Source: Elusimicrobiales bacterium (GTDB lineage Bacteria > Elusimicrobiota > Elusimicrobia > Elusimicrobiales > UBA9959). Taken from it: DNA of 64,000 nt. The notes below the pieces were generated by a model that saw only the letters and a list, made by a program, of their open reading frames with translations, did not search any database and was not told where the DNA came from. The translations under genes and the position numbers were made by a program. The DNA is taken from assembly GCA_028713125.1 (NCBI GenBank), contig JAQTOU010000002.1, positions 484,405-548,404 of the forward strand, given 5' to 3'. Below, piece after piece: positions 56,513 to 64,000 of this stretch (positions are counted from its first letter, which is position 1; every line of letters starts with the position of its first letter).

Positions 56513-56557
56513 ATCTACCGACGATAGCCATAAATAAACCGCTTTCCGGGGCAAAAT

Positions 56558-56566
56558 TGTTATAAT
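56558..56566 (+). promoter_or_regulatory. Extended -10 promoter of the rpoN-like gene
   Basis: TGTTATAAT, a full extended -10, 20 bp before the ATG. No clear -35 at 17 bp. The mRNA leader would be about 12 nt without a Shine-Dalgarno sequence. Confidence 0.55.
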
Positions 56567-56585
56567 AAAAATACGGGTTTTCCCA

Positions 56586-57635
56586 ATGGAAAAGAAGAAA
56601 AAACAGGGGCTTGAGCTTTCCCAGGACCAGGTTCTGCGCCAGGACCTGCGATTGTTTTCCGTGCTGGCCTCGCCGGAGCAGGATTTCCTGCGCCAGGCGG
56701 CCGAGCTGGAGGCGGACCCGCTCTTCATCAAGCTCACCGCCCCGGGCGCCGACGGGGCCGCTCCGGTGATGCGCCGCCGCTTTTCCGGCGCCTCGTACGC
56801 ATTCGGCCTGGCCTGCGGCGACGAAGCCCTCGCGGCCGCCGCAGGTTCCGGGGGCGGCGCGGGGGAGTGGCTTGCCGAAAGGCCGGCCATGCTCAAGCTG
56901 GCCCAGCGCGCCGGCCTGGAAAATTTCGAGAAATATTTCCTTTCTGACGTGGTCTTCAGCCCCGCGGCGGCCTCGCGCGCCTGCGGGCTTACCGCCGCCG
57001 AGGCTTCGGCCCTTAAAAATTTCGCGGACGCTTTCGTGCTCGCGCACGAGAGGATCCCGTCGGCCGCCCTGCCGGTGCTGTACCTGCGCTGCGCCGCCAG
57101 GATAAGCGCGGAGGAAGGCCGGGTTTCTATCGCCTATGCCCACCCGGCTTATTTCCGCGGGGCTTATAATATCGACAATGCGGCGCTTTCCCGCCTTATG
57201 AAAAGCGGCTCGCTCAGCCGCGGCGAAGCCGCCAGGGTCCGCTCGCTTACCTCGCGCGCGCAGCGGATAGCCTGGCGCAAATCCGGTTTTCACCGTGCGC
57301 TGACCGCGCTGGTCGCGCACCAGGAGGCCTTCCTGCTGGAGAAGGCGCCGCTGAAGCCGTTCACCCAGCGCGCCCTGGCGGCGCAGGTCGGCTTAAATCC
57401 CGCCACAGTCTCGAGGCTTATAGCCGCGAAGACGATACTGGCCCCCTGGGGAGAGGAAATAAGGCTGGGAAATTTATTCAGGAAGAAAAACGCGTTTATT
57501 ATTGATATAATAAAATCGGTTACAGGGGCTGGCGCCAAAAAGATGACCGATAGGGAAGTTGCGGAGTCCCTGAGATCCGTTTACGGAATACGCGTTTCGC
57601 GACGCAGCGTAAATCTTTATAGGACAACACCTTAA
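56586..57635 (+). CDS. rpoN: Divergent sigma-54 (RpoN-like) factor
   Basis: 349 residues, about 100 fewer than normal RpoN. The N-terminus (LELSQDQVLRQDLRLFSVLASPEQDFL...ELEADP) follows the region I pattern (Gln/Leu-rich, then 'LE.NP'). The C-terminal third is recognisable: LKPFTQRALAAQVGLNPATVSRLIAAKTI for the core/DNA-binding part and SRRSVNLYR for the RpoN box, which normally reads ARRTVAKYR. The acidic region II is nearly absent. It directs RNA polymerase to -24/-12 promoters and needs an activator ATPase, and the next two genes are an NtrB-like kinase and an NtrC-type activator (3-bp and 69-bp gaps). Confidence 0.8.
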   Translation: MEKKKKQGLELSQDQVLRQDLRLFSVLASPEQDFLRQAAELEADPLFIKLTAPGADGAAPVMRRRFSGASYAFGLACGDEALAAAAGSGGGAGEWLAERPAMLKLAQRAGLENFEKYFLSDVVFSPAAASRACGLTAAEASALKNFADAFVLAHERIPSAALPVLYLRCAARISAEEGRVSIAYAHPAYFRGAYNIDNAALSRLMKSGSLSRGEAARVRSLTSRAQRIAWRKSGFHRALTALVAHQEAFLLEKAPLKPFTQRALAAQVGLNPATVSRLIAAKTILAPWGEEIRLGNLFRKKNAFIIDIIKSVTGAGAKKMTDREVAESLRSVYGIRVSRRSVNLYRTTP

Positions 57636-57638
57636 CCC

Positions 57639-58751
57639 ATGCCCAATAAAAAAGAGATCGCCGCCCTAAACCCCATTCAGCGCAGCATTTTCGACGCTGT
57701 GTTCTTTAACGCGCAGGAGCCCATGCTGGTGCTGAACCGGGAGCTCTCCGTCCTGCAGGTGAACAACAGCGCGCTCAAGCTGCTCGGCTGGACCGCACAG
57801 GACCTCTCCGGAAAAACAGCCTCCGCGCTCGTGCTCCAGAAGGACCTGGCCGAATTTTCGGAGATGACGGAACTGGCCGCCCGCAAAGGCGTGGTGCGCA
57901 ACTGCCGCTTCTACATGCTCACCGCCGCCAAAAGCATCGTAAGGCTTTTCCTGACGGCGCAGGCGCTTAAGGACGAGGCCGGCGAAGTGAACGGCTTCTG
58001 CCTTTACCTCTCTCCCGTCTCTCCCGACGAATGGTCCGCGCTGAAAGACCCGCACGTTTTCAAGAACGCGGCCCGCAAACTCGGCCGCCTTACCTCCATC
58101 GGCCAGCTTACTTCGATGTTCGCGCACGACATCAAAAATCCGCTGCACGTGATACTTTCCACCTCGGAGCTGCTCCGGGCCCAGGAGGGCCAGACCGAGC
58201 AGGCCAGGACCGGCGCCGAGCTGATAGAGCGCAACGCCCGCCGCGCCTCGAAGATAGTGAAGACGCTCCTGGACTTTTCCCGCAGCGGCATGTGCCGCCT
58301 TGAGCCCTACTCCGTGGCGGATGCCGCGGAGTACGCCCTCGAGCTTATCGACAGCTCGCTGAAAGCCGCCAAGGTGCGCGTGGAGAAAAAACTGGAGAAC
58401 GCGCCCAAGGTCTTCCTCGACCCGCATTATATGCACAGCGTGATCTATAACCTTCTTAACAACGCCGCCCAGGCGCTCGAGGGCGCGGCCGACGGCTGCG
58501 TGACCATCAGCTCCGGCTGGCTGGAGCAGGAAAAAGAGGTTTTCCTTACAATCTCCGACAATGGCCCCGGCCTGGAGCCGGCCATGCTCGAGAATCTTTT
58601 CCAGCCTTTCTTCACCACTAAAGACAGCGGAACCGGCCTGGGCCTGTACCTGGCCCGCCAGATAATGGACGAGCACGGCGGGCGCATAATAGTGGCCTCC
58701 TCTCCCGAGGGCGGCGCAATGGTAAGCCTGCGCTTCAAGAAGACGGTCTAA
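57639..58751 (+). CDS. Soluble PAS-domain sensor histidine kinase (NtrB-like)
   Basis: 370 residues without membrane segments, so it senses a cytoplasmic signal. PAS domain at about 17-130, HisKA with phospho-acceptor His163 in FAHDIKNPLHVI, N-box NLLNNAAQAL, G1 DNGPGL and G2 GTGLGLYLA in the ATPase domain. The partner regulator is encoded next, after a 69-bp gap that holds an ATCGAGAATCG-type repeat. With the sigma factor upstream it forms a sigma-54/kinase/activator operon. Confidence 0.92.
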   Translation: MPNKKEIAALNPIQRSIFDAVFFNAQEPMLVLNRELSVLQVNNSALKLLGWTAQDLSGKTASALVLQKDLAEFSEMTELAARKGVVRNCRFYMLTAAKSIVRLFLTAQALKDEAGEVNGFCLYLSPVSPDEWSALKDPHVFKNAARKLGRLTSIGQLTSMFAHDIKNPLHVILSTSELLRAQEGQTEQARTGAELIERNARRASKIVKTLLDFSRSGMCRLEPYSVADAAEYALELIDSSLKAAKVRVEKKLENAPKVFLDPHYMHSVIYNLLNNAAQALEGAADGCVTISSGWLEQEKEVFLTISDNGPGLEPAMLENLFQPFFTTKDSGTGLGLYLARQIMDEHGGRIIVASSPEGGAMVSLRFKKTV

Positions 58752-58755
58752 AACA

Positions 58756-58805
58756 AATCGAGGATCGAGAATCGGGAATCGAAGAGCTAAGATCGAAGAT
58801 CGGGG
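58756..58805. repeat. ATCGAGGATCGAGAATCGGG-type intergenic repeat
   Basis: Tandem 7-8-nt units (ATCGAGGATCGAGAATCGGG, then AATCGAAGAG, GATCGAAGATCGGGG) fill the gap between the kinase and the activator. Same family as the tracts at 28597 and 53021. Confidence 0.55.
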
Positions 58806-58820
58806 AAAACAAATAATTCA

Positions 58821-60188
58821 ATGGGAAATATTTTAGTCGTCGAGGATGACGCCGATACGCGTTATGTGCTGAAGGCCGCGCTTGAAAGCGGCCGGCACGC
58901 CTGCGCCACGGCGGCTTCCGGGGCGGAGGCCATGGGCCTCGCCGAGGCGCTTACTTTCGACGCGGTAGTCCTGGATATGGTTCTGGGCGATTCCGACGGC
59001 CTGACTATCCTCGAAAAAATGAAGAACGAGGACCCCGGCCTGCCCGTGGTGATACTAACCGGCCACGCCAATGTGCAGAGCGCCGTGAAAGCGATGAAGC
59101 TGGGCGCCCTGGACTATTTGATAAAGCCCTTCGGCAACGAGGAGCTGTTGCTGATAATCGAAAAAGCGGTCAAGGAGCGCAGGCTCAAGCGCGAGTTCGA
59201 AGCGCTGCGCAGCCACGTAAAGCGCGCGCACGGCGCGGAGCCCGTGTTCGGGACCAGCAAGGAAATAAAAAATACCGCGGCCCTGGCCAGGCAGGTGGCG
59301 GCCACGGACCTGACCGTGATACTTTCCGGGCCATCCGGCTCCGGTAAAGAAGTATGGGCGCGCGAGATACACCGCCTGAGCGCTCGCGGCGACAGCCCTT
59401 TCGTGGCGCTGGACTGCGGCGCCCTGCCGGAGAACCTCGTCGAGAGCGAGCTGTTCGGCTACGAGCGCGGCGCCTTTACCGGCGCGGACAGGCGCAAGCC
59501 CGGCCTTTTCGAAGTCGCTTTCGGCGGCACGCTGTTCCTCGACGAGATAGGGAACCTTACCAGCGCCACCCAGGCCAAGCTGCTCCGTGTCCTGGAAGAG
59601 CGCAAGATACGCCATCTCGGAGGGAAAAAAGATATTCCCATAGATACGCGCGTGATCGTGGCGTCGAACAGTAATTTGCCCGCCCGCATAAAAGAGGGGA
59701 CTTTCCGCGAGGACCTTTATCACCGCCTCAACCAATTTATGCTGCGCGTACCTTCCCTCTCCGAGAGAAAAGAGGATATCCCGGTCCTGGCCGCCCTCTT
59801 CCTCAGCGAAGCCGAGAAGCTGGTGAACAAAAAGATAGAAACGATTTCCGATTCCGCGCTGGCGGCCCTCTCCGGCTACTCCTGGCCCGGCAACGTGCGC
59901 GAGCTCAAAAACGTGATCACGCGCGCCGCGCTTTTGTGCGCGGGGGAGATCCTGCCCTCGCATCTGGGCCTTGGCGGCGCCGAGCCGGCGAAGGGCTGTG
60001 CATCCACTCCTGTGCCCGAGAATTTTGATCTGAAAGAAAATCTGCGCCAGGCCCGCGCCGAAACAGAGCGCCGCCTCATCTGCGCCGCCCTCACTCAAAC
60101 GAACGGAAATAAAGTCAAAGCCGCCAAGCTTCTTTCCATCGACCGCACGGCTCTTTACGACAAAATCAAAACTTACTCGCTCGAATAG
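58821..60188 (+). CDS. NtrC-family sigma-54 response regulator
   Basis: 455 residues. Receiver domain 3-115 with phospho-acceptor Asp52 (VVLDMVLGDSDG) and Lys in YLIKPFG. AAA+ domain about 142-370: Walker A GPSGSGKE, the sigma-54-contacting GAFTGA loop at residues 217-222, Walker B GGTLFLDEIG and the Arg finger region LYHRLNQF. C-terminal Fis-type helix-turn-helix (NKVKAAKLLSIDRTALYDKI). It hydrolyses ATP to open sigma-54 promoters. Three matching palindromes start 1 bp after its stop, and a sigma-54 promoter lies 330 bp on. Confidence 0.96.
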   Translation: MGNILVVEDDADTRYVLKAALESGRHACATAASGAEAMGLAEALTFDAVVLDMVLGDSDGLTILEKMKNEDPGLPVVILTGHANVQSAVKAMKLGALDYLIKPFGNEELLLIIEKAVKERRLKREFEALRSHVKRAHGAEPVFGTSKEIKNTAALARQVAATDLTVILSGPSGSGKEVWAREIHRLSARGDSPFVALDCGALPENLVESELFGYERGAFTGADRRKPGLFEVAFGGTLFLDEIGNLTSATQAKLLRVLEERKIRHLGGKKDIPIDTRVIVASNSNLPARIKEGTFREDLYHRLNQFMLRVPSLSERKEDIPVLAALFLSEAEKLVNKKIETISDSALAALSGYSWPGNVRELKNVITRAALLCAGEILPSHLGLGGAEPAKGCASTPVPENFDLKENLRQARAETERRLICAALTQTNGNKVKAAKLLSIDRTALYDKIKTYSLE

Positions 60189-60249
60189 TGTAGGTATATA
60201 TCTACATATCAGTGTTGGTATTTATCCACACTGTTGGTTGTAACCAACA
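60189..60249 (+). promoter_or_regulatory. Three 18-bp palindromes, likely activator binding sites (UAS)
   Basis: TGTAGGTATATATCTACA (60189-60206), TGTTGGTATTTATCCACA (60213-60230) and TGTTGGTTGTAACCAACA (60232-60249) share the form TGTWGGTW-N2-WAYCNACA. The third is perfect, the others each have one or two arm mismatches. Centres are 24 and 19 bp apart, near two helical turns. They lie directly after the activator gene and about 270-340 bp before the -24/-12 promoter, as expected for an upstream activating sequence. Confidence 0.75.
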
Positions 60250-60514
60250 CTCTCCTGTAACAAGAAGTTCACTTTTCAGCATTATTTCCTCAGCAGAGCA
60301 TCTTCTATAATATATCCATGCCCCAGCCTGGATTTATTGGTCTATGCCGTGATATTCTGCTCAGTTTCATGCCTTTCATTGGGGGCTTTGCCTGCGTAAG
60401 CTTACCGCTTCAGCCCTTCCGTTCCCTGGATCCTAAAATCCCGGTTTCCAATTCTTCTTCTTACAGGGGCGGCCTGCAGCAGTTCCGGCCTGATTACCGG
60501 CCGGTAAGGCTGTT
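60250..60514 (+). other. Intergenic spacer without a convincing gene
   Basis: Between the palindromes and the sigma-54 promoter. A TATAAT at 60306-60311 and an 84-codon frame (60318-60572) exist, but the frame has no ribosome-binding site, no family pattern and reads through the promoter. I see nothing else supported; the length fits DNA looping between activator sites and promoter. Confidence 0.5.
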
Positions 60515-60530
60515 TGGCAAAGTCGTTGCT
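60515..60530 (+). promoter_or_regulatory. Sigma-54 (-24/-12) promoter
   Basis: TGGCAAAGTCGTTGCT: the invariant GG (60516-60517) and GC (60528-60529) are separated by the required 10 bp, and TTGGCA and TTGCT match the consensus halves. Start predicted near 60541; the giant repeat gene begins at 60590 after a GGAGG. Confidence 0.75.
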
Positions 60531-60589
60531 ATTAATTTTGGTAAGGGTTATTCTAAACAATTTCGTTCCTAAATGTTCCCGGAGGCACT

Positions 60590-63500
60590 ATGAAAACGCT
60601 CAAAGCCTTGGTTCTGGAAATCTTCTCGGTCCTGCTGCTCTTGCCGGCCTTAACCGCCGCGGCGCCAGCCCTGATAAACTACCAGGGCCGCCTGGTAGAC
60701 GCGAACGGCAACCCGCTGAGCGGGACCTACTCGATAACATTCAACATTTACGGCGCCCTCTCCGGCGGCTCCGCGGTCTGGACCGAAGTCCAGCCGACCA
60801 TAGCCGTAGACAACGGCATCTTTAATGCCAAGCTCGGTTCGATAACCAATCTGCCCCCGTCAGTCTTCTCCTCCGACACCCGCTACCTTGGCGTAACGAT
60901 CGGTTCAGACGCGGAAATGAGCCCCCGCGTGCAGCTGCTTTCCGTCCCCTATGCCATTTACGCCGCCAGCGCCGCCAGCGTCGGGAGCGCCGGCCAGGGC
61001 GTGATAATTTCCACCTATGTCGACGTCGCGGGCCACGTCACCGCGACCAGGTTCTACGGCGATGGTTCCGCGCTTACGGGGTTGTCTGTCGGCAGTGTTT
61101 CCGCGGCCAGCATCACTGCTGGCACCTTGCCTAACACCGTGATAGCCTCGTCCATCGCTCTCAACTCTGTGCAGGACGGTTCCATAGTCGGCGTGAGCGG
61201 TTCCAAGGTCTCCGGTAATATAGCCGGGAACGCCGCCAATATAAGCGGCAACCTGCCCGCCGCCCAGATCGCCGCCGGCAGCCTTCCTGCCACCGTGATC
61301 GCTTCATCCGTTGCTCTAAACTCCGTGCAGGACGGTTCCATAGTCGGGGTCAGCGGTTCCAAAGTTTCGGGCAATATCTCCGGGAACGCCGCAAATATAA
61401 GCGGCAACCTGCCAGCCACCCAGATCGCCGCCGGCAGCCTTCCTGCCACCGTGATCGCTTCATCCGTTGCTCTTAACTCTGTGCAGGACGGTTCCATCGT
61501 GGGCGTGAGCGGTTCCAAAGTTTCAGGCAATATCGCCGGGAACGCCGCAAATATAAGCGGCAACCTGCCAGCCACCCAGATCGCCGCCGGCAGCCTTCCT
61601 GCCACCGTGATCGCTTCGTCCATCGCTCTCAACTCTGTGCAGGACGGTTCCATAGTCGGGGTCAGCGGTTCCAAAGTTTCGGGTAATATCTCCGGGAGCG
61701 CCGCCAATATAAGCGGCAACCTGCCCGCTGCCCAGATTGCCGCCGGCAGCCTGCCTAACACCGTAATCGCTTCGTCCATCGCGGTCAACTCCGTGCAGGA
61801 CAATTCCATAGTAGGTATGTCTGTAGGTAAATTGATCGGGAGTGTTGCCGTAGCGGCATCTAATGTCGGAGCCGGCTCTCTTCCCTCTACTGTCATCGCC
61901 TCGTCCATTGCCCTTAACTCTGTGCAGGACGGTTCCATCGTGGGGATGAGCGGTTCTAAAGTTTCGGGTAATATCTCCGGTAATGCCGCCAATATAAGCG
62001 GCAACCTGGCCGCGACCCAGATCGCCGCCGGCAGCCTTCCTGCCACCGTGATAGCCTCGTCCATCGCTATCAACTCTGTGCAGGACGGTTCCATCGTGGG
62101 GATGAGCGGTTCAAAGGTTTCCGGTAATATTGCCGGTAATGCCGCCAATATAAGCGGCAACCTGGCCGCGACCCAGATCGCCGCCGGCGGCCTGCCCGCT
62201 AATGTAATAGCTTCTTCTCTCGCGGTTAATAGCGTATATACGTCTTCCTTACAGGATGCGTCCATCACAAAGGTTAAGATCGCCGCCGACTCCTGCGTCA
62301 ACGGCCAAATTCTTAAACTGGCCGGCGGCGTCTGGTCCTGCGGCACCGACGATACCGGCGCCGGCGGCACCGTGACCGGTTCCGGCACTCCCGGACAAGT
62401 AGCATACTGGAGCGGCGGTTCAGCCCTTGGCACTCTCGATTATCTTAATGCCCGCGTAATGCTGGGCCTCACTATCGGCACGAGCGTGCAGGCATACTCC
62501 CCCAATCTTACGACCTATGCCGGGATAGCGCCGTCATCAAATATCCAGTCCTTATTGGGATCAGTTGACTACGCGACGGCGAGGACGAACCTTGGCCTTG
62601 GCGCGTTAGCCACAAAAGCGCAGGCCGCGAATGCCGATATCAGCGACGTGGACGGTTCGAAGATCACCGGCGCGGGCACGATAGTAGCCGACCGGATAGC
62701 GACCGGCAACCTGGGCGCTAGCGTGGTGGCTTCGTCGTTATCTATAACCGGTTTCTATAGCGCGCCTGATATCAGGACGAACCTTGGTCTTGGCGCGCTG
62801 GCAACTAAAGCGCAGGCCGCGAATGCCGATATCAGCGACGTAGACGGTTCTAAGATCACCGGCGCTGGCACGATAGTAGCCGACCGGATAGCGACCGGCA
62901 ACCTGGGCGCGAGCGTGGTAGCTTCGTCGTTATCTATAACTGGTTTCTATAGCGCGCCGAATATCAGGACGAACTTGGGTCTTGGCGCGTTAGCCACAAA
63001 AGCGCAGGCCGCGAATGCCGATATCAGCGACGTAGACGGTTCTAAGATCACCGGCGCGGGCACGATAGTAGCCGACCGGATAGCGACCGGCAACCTGGGC
63101 GCGAGCGTGGTAGCTTCGTCGTTATCTATAACTGGTTTCTACAGCGCGCCTGATATCAGGACGAACCTTGGTCTTGGCGCGCTGGCAACTAAAGCGCAGG
63201 CCGCGAATGCCGATATCAGCGATGTAGACGGTTCGAAGATCACCGGCGCGGGCACGATAGTAGCCGACCGGATAGCGACCGGCAACCTGGGCGCTAGCGT
63301 GGTAGCGTCGTCGTTATCTATAACTGGTTTCTACAGCGCGCCCGATATCAGGACGAACCTTGGCCTTGCGATAGGCACCGACGTATTGGCGCCTGCCGGT
63401 AGCGGCGCTTCGCTGACCAACCTGACCGCTGCCAATATAGCCGCGGGCAACCTGGGCGCGAGCGTGGTAGCTTCGTCGTTATCTATAAGCGGTTTCTACA

Positions 63501-64000
63501 GCGCGCCTGATATCAGGACGAACCTTGGTCTTGGCGCGCTGGCAACTAAAGCGCAGGCCGCGAATGCCGATATCAGCGACGTAGACGGTTCGAAGATCAC
63601 CGGCGCTGGCACGATAGTAGCCGACCGGATAGCGACCGGCAACCTGGGCGCGAGCGTGGTGGCTTCGTCGTTATCTATAAGCGGTTTCTATAGCGCGCCG
63701 AATATCAGGACGAACTTGGGTCTTGGCGCGTTAGCCACAAAAGCGCAGGCCGCGAATGCCGATATCAGCGACGTAGACGGTTCGAAGATCACCGGCGCTG
63801 GCACGATAGTAGCCGACCGGATAGCGACCGGCAACCTGGGCGCTAGCGTGGTGGCTTCGTCGTTATCTATAACCGGTTTCTATAGCGCGCCGAATATCAG
63901 GACGAACCTTGGCCTTGGCGCGTTAGCCACAAAAGCGCAGGCCGCGAATGCCGATATCAGCGACGTAGACGGTTCTAAGATCACCGGCGCTGGCACGATA
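60590..64000 (+). CDS. Giant repetitive surface protein, 3' end beyond the window
   Basis: At least 1137 residues. Signal peptide (about 1-25), then a YQGRLVDANGNPLSGTYSIT-type domain (about 27-125) that opens many large bacterial surface or tail-fibre-like proteins and ends in SPRVQLLSVPYAIYA. After a GDGSALTGL segment come two repeat arrays: seven 52-residue units (about residues 170-545), then, after an about 100-residue spacer, 64-residue units to the end of the window. Units are near identical at DNA level. Such proteins often end in a peptidase S74 chaperone domain, which cannot be seen here. GGAGG lies 6 bp before the ATG, and a sigma-54 promoter controls it. Confidence 0.85.
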   Translation, partial: MKTLKALVLEIFSVLLLLPALTAAAPALINYQGRLVDANGNPLSGTYSITFNIYGALSGGSAVWTEVQPTIAVDNGIFNAKLGSITNLPPSVFSSDTRYLGVTIGSDAEMSPRVQLLSVPYAIYAASAASVGSAGQGVIISTYVDVAGHVTATRFYGDGSALTGLSVGSVSAASITAGTLPNTVIASSIALNSVQDGSIVGVSGSKVSGNIAGNAANISGNLPAAQIAAGSLPATVIASSVALNSVQDGSIVGVSGSKVSGNISGNAANISGNLPATQIAAGSLPATVIASSVALNSVQDGSIVGVSGSKVSGNIAGNAANISGNLPATQIAAGSLPATVIASSIALNSVQDGSIVGVSGSKVSGNISGSAANISGNLPAAQIAAGSLPNTVIASSIAVNSVQDNSIVGMSVGKLIGSVAVAASNVGAGSLPSTVIASSIALNSVQDGSIVGMSGSKVSGNISGNAANISGNLAATQIAAGSLPATVIASSIAINSVQDGSIVGMSGSKVSGNIAGNAANISGNLAATQIAAGGLPANVIASSLAVNSVYTSSLQDASITKVKIAADSCVNGQILKLAGGVWSCGTDDTGAGGTVTGSGTPGQVAYWSGGSALGTLDYLNARVMLGLTIGTSVQAYSPNLTTYAGIAPSSNIQSLLGSVDYATARTNLGLGALATKAQAANADISDVDGSKITGAGTIVADRIATGNLGASVVASSLSITGFYSAPDIRTNLGLGALATKAQAANADISDVDGSKITGAGTIVADRIATGNLGASVVASSLSITGFYSAPNIRTNLGLGALATKAQAANADISDVDGSKITGAGTIVADRIATGNLGASVVASSLSITGFYSAPDIRTNLGLGALATKAQAANADISDVDGSKITGAGTIVADRIATGNLGASVVASSLSITGFYSAPDIRTNLGLAIGTDVLAPAGSGASLTNLTAANIAAGNLGASVVASSLSISGFYSAPDIRTNLGLGALATKAQAANADISDVDGSKITGAGTIVADRIATGNLGASVVASSLSISGFYSAPNIRTNLGLGALATKAQAANADISDVDGSKITGAGTIVADRIATGNLGASVVASSLSITGFYSAPNIRTNLGLGALATKAQAANADISDVDGSKITGAGTI
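61115..62235 (+). repeat. Tandem array A: seven 156-bp units
   Basis: The landmark GTGCAGGACGGTTCCAT occurs at 61169, 61325, 61481, 61637, 61793 (GACAATTCC variant), 61922 and 62078. Spacing is 156 bp except one 129-bp unit. Each unit encodes 52 residues including VQDGSIVG, SGSKVSGNI and ANISGNL. Confidence 0.92.
62582..64000 (+). repeat. Tandem array B: at least seven and a half 192-bp units
   Basis: The landmark AGGACGAACYTGG occurs at 62582, 62774, 62966, 63158, 63350, 63515, 63707 and 63899. Spacing is 192 bp (64 residues) except one 165-bp unit with a different centre (IGTDVLAPAGSGASLTN). Units differ at only a few, mostly silent, positions. The array continues beyond the window. Confidence 0.93.

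Noticed and set aside
60318..60572. 84-codon ORF between activator and repeat gene
   Set aside because: It has no ribosome-binding site, unusual composition, and overlaps the sigma-54 promoter.
61054..62433. Long reverse-strand ORF (459 codons) across repeat array A
   Set aside because: It is the antisense of the repeat gene. Its repeats mirror the 156-bp units, it has no ribosome-binding site, and the sense frame has a signal peptide, GGAGG and a family-type N-terminal domain.
61115..64000. Regular repeats as a CRISPR array
   Set aside because: Units are 156 and 192 bp, contiguous and in frame, without unique spacers.

Overview
The window is about 64 kb of GC-rich bacterial DNA with short intergenic gaps, many 4-bp ATGA start/stop overlaps and no rRNA, phage, insertion sequence or CRISPR array. 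The organism is Gram-negative (LptE, type IV pilus motor and platform, lipobox proteins). It uses a class II B12-dependent ribonucleotide reductase, ThyX, a DUF4912/GH57 glycogen pair and large 'YQGRL' surface proteins. This mix suggests an Elusimicrobiota-like lineage, but I cannot prove the taxonomy from sequence alone.

Layout. 1-4.8 kb: a proline-rich membrane protein, then pilT and pilC. 4.9-8.8 kb (minus): an exported HExxH protein, a short MGMT, a short UvrC and MurJ. 8.8-18.0 kb: rpsT, then a nine-gene minus-strand run thyX - adaptor - HemQ/Cld - glgC - ybeY - Hsp20-like - leuS - lptE - holA. 18.1-21.9 kb: mazG, GH3 hexosaminidase and a sodium/solute symporter, followed by the 3' fossil of a second symporter and a strongly self-complementary 330-bp element. 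22-24.9 kb: YtxH protein, a second HExxH protein and an aminotransferase. 24.9-33.7 kb: a complete bacterial microcompartment (BMC) locus. 33.8-39.6 kb: TPR protein, GH84, an alpha-oxoamine synthase, DUF4912 and GH57. 39.6-53.7 kb: housekeeping genes (rluD-like, lgt, HAD, MBL, ftsB-like, eno, pgm, O-methyltransferase, TlpA/DUF3738 lipoprotein, NYN, tRNA-Leu, psd, pssA, metG, holB, tmk). 53.8-56.3 kb: nrdJ. 56.6-64 kb: a divergent sigma-54, a histidine kinase, an NtrC-type activator and a giant repeat surface protein that runs off the window.

The BMC locus encodes two BMC-H, two BMC-T and three BMC-P shell proteins with PduS-like, TPI, PduL, aldehyde dehydrogenase, RpiB-like and DeoC proteins. 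This matches the sugar-phosphate-utilising (SPU) type. The inferred path is deoxyribose-5-phosphate to acetaldehyde plus glyceraldehyde-3-phosphate by DeoC, acetaldehyde to acetyl-CoA by the dehydrogenase, then to acetyl phosphate by PduL; TPI takes the triose phosphate and the PduS-like flavo/FeS protein handles electrons. Unusual details are a shared N-terminal cargo peptide on the dehydrogenase and DeoC, a Cys-rich linker in DeoC, an RpiB-like protein whose catalytic Cys is Asp, and a small cargo-like 80-aa protein.

The second system of interest is a self-contained sigma-54 circuit. A short divergent RpoN, a soluble histidine kinase and a GAFTGA-bearing activator are followed directly by three 18-bp palindromic sites, a near-consensus -24/-12 promoter, and a secreted protein built of seven 52-aa and about eight 64-aa repeats that are nearly identical at DNA level.
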